64,000 nt of DNA from Falsiruegeria mediterranea M17 (GCF_900302455.1 NZ_ONZG01000009.1:62001-126000), one strand, 5' to 3'. Shown: positions 25,446 to 35,453, numbered from the stretch's first letter. Made by a program: numbers and translations. The notes: generated by a model not told the origin, from the sequence alone.

Positions 25446-27842
25446 ATGAAATTCACCCTTTCCTGGTTGAAGGACCACCTCGACACCGACGCCTCGGTGG
25501 ACGAGATAGCCGAGGCCCTGACCGATCTGGGTCTTGAGGTCGAAGAGATCGTGAACCCGGCTGACCGGCTCAAGGGGTTTACCCTGGGCTATGTGAAGCA
25601 CGCCGAAAAGCACCCCGATGCGGACAAGCTGCGGGTGTGTAAGGTCGACACCGACGAGGGCGAGATGCAGATCATCTGTGGCGCGCCCAATGCCCGCGAA
25701 GGTATCACCGTGGTGGTCTGCAAGCCCGGGATGTACATTCCCGGCCTCGACATTACCATCGGCGTCGGCAAGATCCGCGGCGTCGAAAGTTTTGGTATGA
25801 TGGCGTCCGAGCGCGAGCTGGAGCTGTCGGATGAGCATGACGGCATCATCGAACTGCCGTCTGGCGAGGTTGGCGACAGCTTTGTCGATTGGCTGGCCGA
25901 GAACGCGCCTGCCAAGGTTGATCCCATGATCGAGATCGCGATCACGCCGAACCGCCCCGATGCGCTTGGTGTCTACGGAATCGCTCGTGATCTGGCTGCA
26001 CGTGGCTTGGGGACACTCAAAACCCGTGAAATCCCACCGGTGGAAGGAGAGTTCCTGAACCCGATCAACGTGACCATCGACGAAGACACACGCGAGGCTT
26101 GCCCCGTGTTCTATGGTCGCTTGATCCGCGACGTGAAAAATGGACCGTCGCCGCAATGGCTGCAGGACAGGCTGACCGCGATTGGTCTGCGGCCGATTTC
26201 GGCTCTTGTCGATATCACCAACTTCTTCACGTTTGACCGCAATCGTCCCTTGCACGTGTTCGATGCGGACAAGGTGCAGGGTAGCCTGCGCGTGCACCGG
26301 TCGAAGGCGGGCGAGACACTCGTGGGACTGGACGAGAAGGAATACACATTCGGCGACGACATGACCGTGATCTCGGACGATAGCGGGATTGAGAGCATTG
26401 CCGGTGTCATGGGGGGGCTGCACACTGGCTGTACTCTCGAGACGACCAACGTTTATGTCGAGGCTGCGTTTTTTGACACCGTGCGCACCGCGCTGACGGG
26501 CCGCGCGCTCAAGATCAACTCGGATGCGCGCTATCGCAACGAACGGGGCATTGACCCCGACTGGAGCAAGGACGGGATCGAAGCGGCGACCCAGATGATC
26601 CTGGATTTGTGTGGCGGCGAGCCGTCCAATGTGATCATGGCGGGCGCGCAACCCGACCACAGCCGGGCTTACAAGCTTGACCCAGAACGGGTGAAATCGT
26701 TGGTGGGCATGGACATCCCAGAGAGTGAACAGCGCCAGACCCTGACGCGTCTAGGCTTCAAGCTGGAAGGGAACATGGCCTATGTTCCGTCCTGGCGCCC
26801 GGATGTGCAAGGCGAGGCTGATCTGGTCGAGGAAGTGGCCCGTATCGCGTCGCTCACCAAGCTCGAAGGCAAGCCATTGCCGCGCGTGACTGAAGGTGTC
26901 CCCAAGGCGGTGATGACCCCGCAGCAGCGCCGTCAGCAGATGGCGCGCCGGACCTGTGCTGCGCTAGGCTACAACGAATGCGTCACCTACTCGTTCATTG
27001 ATCAGGCTTCGGCGGCGCTGTTTGGCGGCGGCGATGATGCGACGATGCTGGCCAACCCGATCAGTTCGGACATGTCGCACATGCGTCCCGCTCTGTTGCC
27101 CGGTCTGCTGCAGGCAGCGGCCCGCAACCAGGCACGCGGGTACATGGATCTGGCTCTGTTCGAGGTTGGCCCGGCCTTCCATGGCGGTGAGCCAGGCGAG
27201 CAGCACAACCTGATCTCGGGCCTGTTGGTGGGGCGAACCGGTCCCAAGGATGTGCATGGTGCATCGCGTGCGGTGGATGTTTATGACGCCAAAGCTGATG
27301 TCGAGGCTGTATTGGCGGCCATCGGCGCGCCTGCAAAGGTTCAGATCCTGCGCGGCGCGCAGGATTGGTGGCACCCGGGTCGTCATGGCAAGATCTGCCT
27401 CGGTCCGAAAAAGGTTCTGGGTGTCTTTGGCGAACTGCACCCCCGTGTGCTGCAAGCGATGGACATCAAAGGCTCGGCCGTGGCCTTTACCATCTGGCCC
27501 GACGAGGTGCCGATGCCACGCAAATCAGGGGCAAGCCGTGGTGCGCTGGAGTTGCGCGACCTGCAAGCGGTCGAGCGTGACTTTGCCTTTGTGGTCGATG
27601 AGGACGTCGAGGCTCTGACCCTGGTGAACGCCGCAAGCGGTGCCGACAAAGCGATGATCGAAGAGGTTCGTGTCTTTGATGAGTTCATTGGTGGCTCGGT
27701 GGGTGAGGGCAAGAAATCCCTGGCCATCACCGTGCGTTTGCAACCGACCGAAAAGACGCTGAAGGAAAAGGACATCGAGGCAATCAGTGATAAGATCGTT
27801 GCCAAGGTGACCAAAGCCACAGGCGGCGCATTGCGCGGCTGA
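25446..27842 (+). CDS. pheT: Phenylalanine-tRNA ligase subunit beta
   Basis: Beta subunit of PheRS, 798 residues, complete. The start MKFTLSWLKDHLDTDASVDEIAEALTDLGLEVE is canonical. It is followed by the tRNA-binding EMAP-like domain (about 40-150), the B3/B4 editing region (residues about 200-390), the B5 domain, and the C-terminal ferredoxin-like anticodon-binding domain (about 705-798; RDFAFVVDEDV). GGACGAG precedes the start. It is separated from pheS by three genes, one in reverse orientation. Confidence 0.97.
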   Translation: MKFTLSWLKDHLDTDASVDEIAEALTDLGLEVEEIVNPADRLKGFTLGYVKHAEKHPDADKLRVCKVDTDEGEMQIICGAPNAREGITVVVCKPGMYIPGLDITIGVGKIRGVESFGMMASERELELSDEHDGIIELPSGEVGDSFVDWLAENAPAKVDPMIEIAITPNRPDALGVYGIARDLAARGLGTLKTREIPPVEGEFLNPINVTIDEDTREACPVFYGRLIRDVKNGPSPQWLQDRLTAIGLRPISALVDITNFFTFDRNRPLHVFDADKVQGSLRVHRSKAGETLVGLDEKEYTFGDDMTVISDDSGIESIAGVMGGLHTGCTLETTNVYVEAAFFDTVRTALTGRALKINSDARYRNERGIDPDWSKDGIEAATQMILDLCGGEPSNVIMAGAQPDHSRAYKLDPERVKSLVGMDIPESEQRQTLTRLGFKLEGNMAYVPSWRPDVQGEADLVEEVARIASLTKLEGKPLPRVTEGVPKAVMTPQQRRQQMARRTCAALGYNECVTYSFIDQASAALFGGGDDATMLANPISSDMSHMRPALLPGLLQAAARNQARGYMDLALFEVGPAFHGGEPGEQHNLISGLLVGRTGPKDVHGASRAVDVYDAKADVEAVLAAIGAPAKVQILRGAQDWWHPGRHGKICLGPKKVLGVFGELHPRVLQAMDIKGSAVAFTIWPDEVPMPRKSGASRGALELRDLQAVERDFAFVVDEDVEALTLVNAASGADKAMIEEVRVFDEFIGGSVGEGKKSLAITVRLQPTEKTLKEKDIEAISDKIVAKVTKATGGALRG

Positions 27843-27874
27843 CGTCGCGCAGGCTCCGTATTCGAAACAAGAAG

Positions 27875-27899
27875 AAGGGGCCGGTTGTGCCCCTTTTTT
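27875..27899 (+). terminator. Rho-independent terminator after pheT
   Basis: Stem AAGGGGC/GCCCCTT (27875-27881 with 27889-27895), 7-base loop, then a run of T to 27899. Confidence 0.85.
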
Positions 27900-27916
27900 G
27901 ATGGAGGGAGAAAAAG

Positions 27917-28363
27917 ATGATGAAAGTGTATCTATCCGGTGAAATTCACACCGATTGGCGCGAACAGATCACCCAAGGGGCCGAAGGTCTGGATGTGACG
28001 TTCAGCAGCCCGGTCACCGATCACGGTGCGAGTGACGACTGCGGTGTGGCGATCTTGGGGGCTGAACCAAACAAGTATTGGCATGACCACAAGGGCGCGA
28101 TGGTCAATGCGATCCGTACCCGCAAGGGGATCGAGGACGCTGATGTTGTCGTGGTGCGTTTTGGCGACAAGTACAAGCAGTGGAACGCTGCCTTTGACGC
28201 GGGCTATGCCGCAGCACTTGGCAAGTCGATCATCGTGCTGAACCCGCCCGAGCATCAGCACGCGCTGAAAGAAGTGCATGCTGCGGCCCTGGCCGTCGCC
28301 GAAGAGCCGCAGCAAGTTGTTGAAATCCTGCGCTATGTGCTGACAGGCACTTTGCCGGGTTAA
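27917..28363 (+). CDS. YtoQ-family protein
   Basis: A 148-residue protein like Bacillus YtoQ, with a nucleoside-deoxyribosyltransferase-like Rossmann fold: KVYLSGEIHTDWR at the start, then VVVVRFGDKYKQWNAAFDAGYAAALGKSIIVLNP. No biochemical role is established. GAGGGAG precedes the start; the ATG at 27917 or the next codon may be used. Its 3' end overlaps the convergent GST gene by 4 bases. Confidence 0.85.
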   Translation: MMKVYLSGEIHTDWREQITQGAEGLDVTFSSPVTDHGASDDCGVAILGAEPNKYWHDHKGAMVNAIRTRKGIEDADVVVVRFGDKYKQWNAAFDAGYAAALGKSIIVLNPPEHQHALKEVHAAALAVAEEPQQVVEILRYVLTGTLPG

Positions 28364-29058
28364 TCCCGGGCAGGAATATTCATGCCACGCTGCACGGCGG
28401 GGCGGTCGCGGAAGCGGTCCAGGTAGGCCAGAACGTTCTTTCGGCTGTCCAACTCGACGATCTCTGTCGCACCGTAGAAGTTCAGCCCATTCAGCCAGGG
28501 CGCAATGGCCATGTCGGCGATGGAATAGTCGCCGGCAATCCAATCACGGCCCTCAAGCTGACCGTCGATTACGCCCAGCAGGCGTTTGGCTTCGTTGATG
28601 TAGCGTTCGCGCGGGCGGGGATCTTCGATTTCGGCGCCTGCGAACTTGTAGAAGAATCCAAGCTGGCCCAGCATCGGGCCCACGCCACCCATCTGGAACA
28701 TCAGCCATTGGGTGATGTGATGCTTGTCACTGGCGGTTTGGCCGATGAACTTGCCGGTCTTCTCAGCCAGATACAGCAGGATGGCACCGCTTTCGAACAA
28801 TCCGATCGGTTCGCCATCAGGCCCGTTGGGGTCGATGATGGCTGGGATCTTGTTGTTGGGGTTCAGCGATAGGAATTCAGGGCTTTTGACATCGGCATCA
28901 GCCAACGTGACTTTATGGGCTTCATACTCCAACCCCGTCTCTTCGAGCATAATCGAGGGTTTGACCCCATTGGGGGTCGGGAAGGAATAGAGCTGTAGTA
29001 TTTCGGGGTTCTGTGCGGGCCATTTCCGGGTGATGGGGAAAGCGGACAGGTCAGTCAT
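28360..29058 (-). CDS. Glutathione S-transferase
   Basis: Cytosolic GST of 232 residues, YfcG/YghU-like. An N-terminal thioredoxin-like domain (about 20-100; YSFPTPNGVKPSIMLEE, NNKIPAIID with cis-Pro, LFESGAILLYLAEKTG) is followed by an all-helical C-terminal domain with GDYSIADMAIAPW. These enzymes often have disulfide-reductase activity. Substrate unknown. Confidence 0.92.
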   Translation of the reverse strand: MTDLSAFPITRKWPAQNPEILQLYSFPTPNGVKPSIMLEETGLEYEAHKVTLADADVKSPEFLSLNPNNKIPAIIDPNGPDGEPIGLFESGAILLYLAEKTGKFIGQTASDKHHITQWLMFQMGGVGPMLGQLGFFYKFAGAEIEDPRPRERYINEAKRLLGVIDGQLEGRDWIAGDYSIADMAIAPWLNGLNFYGATEIVELDSRKNVLAYLDRFRDRPAVQRGMNIPARD

Positions 29059-29283
29059 GTGGATCTCCGGGTTTTGGTTGCGACCAACTTATGTGCTCTG
29101 ATCGGCAAAAACAGGGGGCAAGCTGTGCGCCTTCCATGGGGTGGCTGTTCACATGTGAACAGTATGGGGAACTTGGCTGGATCAAAAACCTAGACGTAAC
29201 AGGCCTTTTTCTTGAATGATCGCGTTCAACCTGTGCGGGACAGATCTCAGCGCGGGATAATGTGTCATGAAAAGGAGACGCAC

Positions 29284-30090
29284 GTGGAAGAGGTCCTCTC
29301 TCAAACCGAAGCCTACGGGCCGGTGGTCTTGAATGCGATCAAAGCCCTGATCGTTCTGATTGTCGGCTGGATCGCCGCCGGCATGATCGCCGGCATGGTG
29401 CGGCGACGTATCAACAAGACCCCTCAGATCGACCCGACGCTGGGAAACTTTGTGGCCAGCATGGTGAAATGGGTCATCCTGGCGATTGTCCTGGTGGCCG
29501 TTCTGGGAATCTTTGGAATTCAGGCAACCAGTATCGTTGCCATATTGGGCGCAGCCTCGTTGGCCATTGGCCTGGCGTTGCAGGGAACACTCAGCGACTT
29601 GGCGGCTGGCGTGATGCTGGTGGTGTTCCGTCCTTACAAACTGGGTCAGTACGTCGATATTGGCGGGACGGCTGGCACCGTGAAGGATCTCAACCTGTTC
29701 GTGACCGAACTTGTGACGCCCGACAACGTTCAGATCATCGTGCCCAATGGTCAGGCCTGGGGTTCGATCATCACCAACTATTCCGCCCATGATACCCGTC
29801 GCGTCGATCTGGTGTTCGGAATTGATTATGGCGACAGCGCCGACACGGCGATGCAGATCATCGAAGAGGTGGCCACGGCCGACGAGCGCGTTTTGTCCGA
29901 TCCCGCACCGTGGGTGCGGGTGACCAACCTGGGCGACAGCTCGGTCGATCTGACGGCGCGAATCTGGTGTAATGCGGCCGACTACTGGGAGCTGAAATTC
30001 CAGGTCACCAAGGCGGTGAAAGAGGCGTTTGACGCCAAGGGTATTTCGATCCCATACCCGCATGCGGTCGAGATTCAGAAAAAGGGCTGA
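29284..30090 (+). CDS. Small-conductance mechanosensitive channel, MscS family
   Basis: MscS-type channel of 268 residues. Three N-terminal membrane segments are followed by the pore helix region (ILGAASLAIGLALQGTLSDLAAGVMLVVFRPYKLGQYV) and the cytoplasmic beta and alpha/beta domains (TELVTPDNVQIIVPNGQ). It releases solutes on hypo-osmotic shock. The start is GTG 29284 with AAGGAG upstream; the frame upstream to 29212 lacks a start signal. A hairpin without T-run lies at 30091-30110. Confidence 0.93.
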   Translation: MEEVLSQTEAYGPVVLNAIKALIVLIVGWIAAGMIAGMVRRRINKTPQIDPTLGNFVASMVKWVILAIVLVAVLGIFGIQATSIVAILGAASLAIGLALQGTLSDLAAGVMLVVFRPYKLGQYVDIGGTAGTVKDLNLFVTELVTPDNVQIIVPNGQAWGSIITNYSAHDTRRVDLVFGIDYGDSADTAMQIIEEVATADERVLSDPAPWVRVTNLGDSSVDLTARIWCNAADYWELKFQVTKAVKEAFDAKGISIPYPHAVEIQKKG

Positions 30091-30173
30091 GGCCCGAATT
30101 TTTTTGGGCCGGATCGTCAGGAATCCGTTTGACACCGGCCCAAGCCTTGGGTACTGCACGCCCCACTGGTTAC

Positions 30174-30250
30174 GGCGTGATAGCTCAGTTGGTTAGAGCA
30201 CAGCACTCATAATGCTGGGGTCGGCGGTTCAAGTCCGCCTCACGCTACCA
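30174..30250 (+). tRNA. tRNA-Met (CAT), elongator
   Basis: A 77-base cloverleaf with encoded CCA. Acceptor GGCGTGA/TCACGCT (first pair G-U), D-arm AGCTCAGTTGGTTAGAGC, anticodon loop CTCATAA with anticodon CAT, T-arm GGCGGTTCAAGTCCGCC. The anticodon stem-loop and GGGGTC variable loop match elongator tRNA-Met rather than initiator (no GGG/CCC anticodon stem, normal first pair region). tRNA-Ile2 with a lysidine CAT is a less likely alternative. Broken catabolic genes begin just downstream. Confidence 0.93.
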
Positions 30251-30459
30251 TTCTCCTCATAAACTCCCTGGTGACTGTTGATGGCTGCGCGCACGTCGCA
30301 TCGCTGTTTTAGACACATACATGGTCCGTGCGTCGCCCCAGTGTGTCGGAGGTTGATTGAAGCGATTCAAAACGTGCCCCATCCAGCCCACTACAAAACC
30401 AGTACTTGGTTGAGAGCAGGCAGGAGAGAGTGTGTGCGTGATGCAAAGCTCGACCTGTT
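30251..30459. other. Intergenic stretch between tRNA-Met and the LysR pseudogene
   Basis: About 210 bases with no gene or clear structure; composition is less GC-rich than the surroundings. It may be the junction of an inserted segment, but no repeat of the tRNA 3' end was found. Confidence 0.4.
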
Positions 30460-31362
30460 TCAAGAGTGCGCCTGGCCGTAGCGGTCCTTGCATACATCTT
30501 TCAGCAATTTCAGGAATGTATCTCTGTTTTCGTGAGGGCGGCTAACCTGCGGCAAGAAATATGCGAGTTCAATGCTGGCACCCAGAGACCAAGGGATCAA
30601 CGCAATCTCATCCGAAATTTCAGGGGGAAGGGCGGACGGATCAGCAAACGTGAAACCCATGCCATTGCGTACGAAACGATGAGCGACTTCCGAGCTGGAA
30701 ACCTCGTGGGACAGGTTCAATGTTGCCCCGGCTGCGGCAAGAGCGCGATCCACCGTCGTACGGACGATCGTGTGTTCCTCCAAGGCGATATAGCGTTCTT
30801 TAGAGAGGTCACTGGGGCTAAGGACATCACGCTGTGCCAGCGGGTGGTTTTGGGGGAGCATCACCTTCAAAGGGGCACGGGTCAGAAAGTGTGTTTGCAA
30901 ACCTTCGACCGGGACCGGCAAAGTGGACACACCGACATCAAATTGCCCGTGGCGTAGTCGGCGGCTGAACTCCCGTCGGGGGCAGACCACGACCTTGTAC
31001 CTTTGATTTCGGGTTTCAGCGTCCAACAAAGCCAACGTGGGGATCACCAAGCCAAGGTCAATGCGAGGCAGACACAGGATACGCAATGGCGCCACGGATT
31101 CCGCGCGGTTTTGCGCAAAAATTTCGGGGATTCCGTCGATGGCGCTGACGATGCGGATGGCTTCTGGCAAAAAGACTTCTGCCTCGCGCGTGGGGCGCAA
31201 ACGTTTGCGCGTGCGGTGAAACAAGGTTTCGCCAATTTCCTCTTCCAACAGTCGAATAAGGCGACTTGCTGCCGGTTGGCTGACATTCAGAGCTTGAGAA
31301 GCCTAGGCCAATGTGGATCGGTCCATGACTTCGCAAAATAGTCTTAGTGATCTGATATTCAT
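30460..31362 (-). pseudogene. LysR-family regulator interrupted by an amber codon at codon 20
   Basis: Translating from ATG 31362 gives a full LysR-type protein of 300 codons: MNIRSLRLFCEVMDRSTLA, then TAG (31303-31305), then ASQALNVSQPAASRLIRLLE and a complete effector domain to 30460. The stop falls inside the helix-turn-helix, where Gln or Lys is usual (CAG to TAG would be one change). A TTG at 31248 could restart, but only after the DNA-binding helix, so the product could not bind DNA normally. It is divergent from the broken DUF3604 gene, its probable former target. Confidence 0.85.
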
Positions 31363-31534
31363 CAGTAATATTCTATCTCTTTCGAAAGAAGGAATTTGCC
31401 ATGCAATAAATATTTTTTTGAACAAATGGGATCAACTAACGATGGCGGGCGCACTGGCGCTGACTGAGGGAAGAGGGGAGACAATCCCCCGCGCCTTCCC
31501 ACGCGTTGTTCATTATCCATCCCAAGGAAATCTG

Positions 31535-33890
31535 ATGCCTTTCAACACCTACCGTCCCGATCTGATGGGAATTGCTGAAATCGACAGAAAGGGGCCACTC
31601 GTTTGCGGTTCGTGGACCTCTTTGACGCTGACGTATACAGCAGGTCATTTTGGGATCGATGATCTGGGGGGCATCAAAATATCAACCCGGTCTGCATCAG
31701 ATCAGACTTCGCTGCAATTCGATGACCCCACCGCACCAGGTTACACCACCATCACCGCCTCTAACGGGGCGAAGCTGAATATTAGTACCGCAAGAACAGC
31801 AACATCCGCCCTTGGGGCAACACGCCTTACGTCCAGTGCCTGAACTTTCTGGCCGAGGGGGATACGATCACTGTGCTTATGGGGGATCGCATACAGGGGT
31901 AGCCAGGCGTGCGCATGCAGACCTTTGTCGAACACACTTACCAGTTCCGTGTGCATGTGGATGCATTTTCAACTTATGACTACACGGTGCTGCCGGATGA
32001 AAAGCAGCCAACTTTGCAACTGATCCCCGGACCAGCGACCGTGCACCGCGCTGTACTGCCGTCTTTGCGCGATGTGAAAGACACCTTTGCTCTGGGTCTG
32101 TAGGCTGAAGATCGCTGGGGTAATCCGACCGCAGAAGACAAGGGCACTTATGCACTACGCGCATCTCGTCCCGTGTTAGGTCTTCCAGAGACTTTCGACA
32201 TGTCCGAAAGTGAGGGTGGCGCCTTTCGAATTGAAGGTCTCAAGGTCGAGGCACCCGGCGATCTGATCGTGGAAATGATTGACGAGGCAGGCGAGGTGGT
32301 CGCGACGTCCAATCGGCTGCGCTCGGCGATAGAAACGCCGTTCCGGCATTTTTGGTCCGACATGCACGGTCAAAGCGGAGCGACTATAGGCACCAATACC
32401 GCGCGGCAGTATTTTGAGTTCGGCCGAGACAAGGCATTCATCGACATCTGTGGCCATCAAGGCAATGACTTTCAGATCACCGATGCATTCTGGGCCGAGC
32501 TGAACGCTTTGACGGCCGAGTTGAACCAGCCGGGTCGCTATTTGACCGTTCCTGGCTATGAGTGGTCCGGCAATACTTCGGTTGGCGGGGATCACAACGT
32601 GTGGTTTCGCAACGAGGGTCGCCCAATTTATCGTGCACAACGCTCACTCGTCATGGGGGAGTCTACGGACGAGAACACCTGTATCGACGCGCATCAGCTG
32701 TTTGAGCGCTTGAAGAACGAAGACGCGCTGATCGTGGCCCATGCCGGCGGGCGCTACGCAGATGTCTCCTTTGCGCATGACGCCAACCTTGAGCCGTCTG
32801 TTGAGGTGCATTCCTCTTGGGGCACTTTTGATTGGATCTTTGATGATGCCCATCAGGCGGGGTATCGCGTGGGCATTGTGGCTGCCTCGGATGGGCGCAA
32901 GGGGCGTATCGGTGCCAGCTATCCTGGGTCGGGGAAGTTCGGCTCGCTGGGGGGCTGACGTGTCACCTGATGCCCGAACTGGAACGTGACGATCTTTTTG
33001 ATGCCTTCCGCCATCGCCGTCATTATGCCACCACCGGTTGCCGCCCCTACATTGATGTGCGCATCGGAGGACTTGAGAACGGCCAACGTCGGCTGCATAG
33101 CGGGGACATCACGCCAGTCGAAGCTGCCCATATCGGTGACATCCTTTCGTGTTCGAATGACATGGTTAAGCTGGACATCGACATATCCGCGCAGGCCGGG
33201 ATCGAACGTATCGAAGTCAAGGACGGAACCGATGTTCTGGCCCACGTCCAACCCGAGATGGAGCGCCGCATGGCAGGTAACCGGGTGCGGGTCCAATGTG
33301 AGGGGGCAGAATACCGAGGTCGGAGCCGTCGGGTGGATTGGGATGTTTCCCTGAAGCTGCACGGCGCGACGCCGCTCAAGACACAGGCGGTCAATTTCTG
33401 GAATGCTGATTGCGAGATCAAGGTAGAGGATGATGCTGTCAATTGGGGGTATGTGACAACCGGAGGTGCCCATGCAGTGGATGTCTGGTTGAACGATGCG
33501 TCGATGGGCAAGCTCAGCTTCACCAGCAACATCACGAATTTTGACATCAAGCTAAGCGAATGGGATGCAAACGAGCTGGTGCAAGACTGCGGGGGCCTTG
33601 GCAAAGCCGTGCGTGTGACGCGATTACCTGATGAGCCACTGCCGGCAACGCTCACCCATCAGGTCTCTGTTCCTCTCTCTTCGGGTCAAGAACGTTGCCT
33701 TTTTATCCGCGTGGTCTTTGAAGACGGACATATCGCCTGGACCAGCCCAATCTACGTGACTCGATGTGATTGCCGAACTCAACACGGGAAACAAAGAGTT
33801 GCCCGCAATCCCGTTTGCTCGCATCGGATCCAAAGTGCCAGTGTTTGCAGATGTTCGAAGTATTCAGCACTTGATGCACAGATTGCATAA
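31535..33890 (+). pseudogene. DUF3604-family protein gene, degenerate (two frameshifts, two amber codons)
   Basis: ATG 31535 (AAGGAA upstream) opens a protein of the DUF3604 family, probable metal-dependent hydrolases often found with sulfatases. The frame is lost by a one-base deletion near 31785-31788. It continues in a second frame through amber codons at 31900-31902 and 32101-32103, with family sequence (FRHFWSDMHGQSG, GYEWSGN, DALIVAHAGGR, GIVAASDGRKGR). It shifts again by one base near 32955 and runs on (GLTCHLMPELERDDLFDAF ... IAWTSPIYV). The natural end was probably near 33765. Several independent lesions mean it is dead. Confidence 0.85.
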
Positions 33891-33989
33891 AGCTCAGCAA
33901 TTTATGCTGATATGCAGCTAACTGTGCGAAATTCAGATAGACGATGACCCGACAAAAGCAGATTGCGCCATACTCATGGGGAGGAATTC

Positions 33990-34949
33990 ATGAACCGCCG
34001 TCATTTCATTCAACTCGCTACACTTACGTCTGCTGGGTTTGCGCTGAGCGGTACATGTGCTTTTGCGGATTGGAAGGTGCGCCGTCCGGTGAATATTATT
34101 CTGCCGTACAAGGCGGGCGGTGGGACTGACAGCTATGCGCGTGCCGTTGCCTCCGCAGGCGATGGTTTGTTCCCGGTTCCCTTTGTCGTTGTGAACAAGC
34201 CCGGCTCTTCAGGTATGGTCGGCGCCACCGAAGCTGCGCGCGGTCGCCCGGATGGCACAACCGTTTTGCTGACCTCGGCAGGGTCTTTCCTGCTGACGTC
34301 GATGCTGCGCGACACCGACGTGACCCCGCTTGAAAGCTTCCGCATCGTTGCCCAGATCGGAAAGCTGACCACCTCGCTCATGGTGCCCTATGACAGCCCC
34401 TACCAGTCGCTGGACGATCTGGTGGCGGATATCAAAGCCCGTCCGGGTCAAGTTCGCTGGGCTCACACCGGCAATGGTGGTTTCCACAACGTCGCGGGAC
34501 AGGGCTTTCTGGACAGCAATGATCTGGACGCGGTCGGCGTTCCGTTCAAAGGTGGGTCCGCAACCCGCGCTGCCGTGATCGGCGAACAGGTCAGCTTTGG
34601 CATGATCGGTATTCAGCAGGCTGCAGGTTTCGAAGAGCAACTGCGCCCCTTGGCGTTGAATTCCGACACGCGCGATACCTTCATGACCGACGTGCCGACC
34701 TTTGCCGAAGCCGGTTACGATGCGGTGGATGTCAGCTCGCCCATTATCGTGTTCGCCCCCAAAGACACCCCAGATGATGTTGTTGCCGCGCTGGAGGCCG
34801 CGTTGAAAGAGATCACATCGTCCCAAGCCTTTATCGATGCCATGGCGGAACGCGGCAATGCACCGGTCTATCTGCCGGGTGCCGAAGCTGAGGCCAACCT
34901 GCGCGCGATGAAGGAAAACGCAGGGCCGATCATTTCGGCACTGAAGTAA
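33990..34949 (+). CDS. tctC: Tripartite tricarboxylate transporter substrate-binding protein (TctC/Bug)
   Basis: Periplasmic solute receptor of a TTT system, 319 residues. Signal peptide MNRRHFIQLATLTSAGFALSGTCAFA; then RPVNIILPYKAGGGTDSYAR, VVNKPGSSGMVGA and ADIKARPGQVRWAHTG typical of Bug proteins. ATG 33990 has GGGGAGG upstream; an earlier start at 33963 is rejected. First gene of an intact tctCBA operon. The ligand, usually a carboxylate, is unknown; the surrounding broken sulfatase and DUF3604 genes suggest a product of sulfate-ester breakdown. Confidence 0.92.
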   Translation: MNRRHFIQLATLTSAGFALSGTCAFADWKVRRPVNIILPYKAGGGTDSYARAVASAGDGLFPVPFVVVNKPGSSGMVGATEAARGRPDGTTVLLTSAGSFLLTSMLRDTDVTPLESFRIVAQIGKLTTSLMVPYDSPYQSLDDLVADIKARPGQVRWAHTGNGGFHNVAGQGFLDSNDLDAVGVPFKGGSATRAAVIGEQVSFGMIGIQQAAGFEEQLRPLALNSDTRDTFMTDVPTFAEAGYDAVDVSSPIIVFAPKDTPDDVVAALEAALKEITSSQAFIDAMAERGNAPVYLPGAEAEANLRAMKENAGPIISALK

Positions 34950-34961
34950 AGGAGTGTCCTC

Positions 34962-35450
34962 ATGTCGACCCGCACTCTGAATACGAACACGGTTATCGGA
35001 GGGTTCATGGCAGTGTTTGGACTTGCAGCGATTGTTGCGAGCTTGGACATCAATCCTGATCCTGATGGCACTTGGGGTGCCCGTATCTTTCCTCTGGTCG
35101 GCTCAGTCGCTTTGGTGGTCCTGGGCGTAGTGGAGTGCGTCAACGGCCTGAAATCTCCACCACCTGCCGCTGAACGCGGCGCAGAGGACAACGTGATGGG
35201 TCGGATCCTTGCCTTGCTGATCCTGTCCTTTGCCTATGTCTGGTTGATTGGCAAGTTTGGCTATCTGCTCAGCACGGGGCTGGCCGCCATTGGGGCGCTG
35301 ATGATCTTTGGAGTTCGTAATCCGGTTGGATTGCTGGTGGCTGCCATCGTCTGCCCGGCGATCTATCACCTCATCTTCTTTGTCCTGCTCGGAGTGTTCC
35401 CGCCCTATGGCGAGTGGTTTGACCCGCTGGACATCACTCAGGGGTACTGA
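34962..35450 (+). CDS. tctB: Tripartite tricarboxylate transporter small membrane subunit TctB
   Basis: A 162-residue membrane protein with four hydrophobic segments, the small permease subunit of the TTT system. AAGGAG lies before the ATG, 12 bases after tctC, and tctA starts 3 bases after its stop. Intact. Confidence 0.92.
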   Translation: MSTRTLNTNTVIGGFMAVFGLAAIVASLDINPDPDGTWGARIFPLVGSVALVVLGVVECVNGLKSPPPAAERGAEDNVMGRILALLILSFAYVWLIGKFGYLLSTGLAAIGALMIFGVRNPVGLLVAAIVCPAIYHLIFFVLLGVFPPYGEWFDPLDITQGY

Positions 35451-35453
35451 GAC

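Noticed and set aside
25347-26660. 437-codon open frame on the minus strand
   Set aside because: Antisense to the first half of pheT, an unquestionable gene.
30091-30110. Hairpin after the MscS gene as a terminator
   Set aside because: GGCCCGAA/TTTGGGCC pairs well, but the T-run is in the loop, not after the stem.
30174-30250. tRNA-Ile2 or initiator tRNA-Met
   Set aside because: Anticodon loop CTCATAA, anticodon stem and variable loop follow the elongator Met pattern; no three G-C pairs in the anticodon stem.
30460-31248. Truncated but functional LysR gene starting at the TTG at 31248
   Set aside because: This start would fall after the recognition helix; homology clearly continues upstream through the TAG to ATG 31362.
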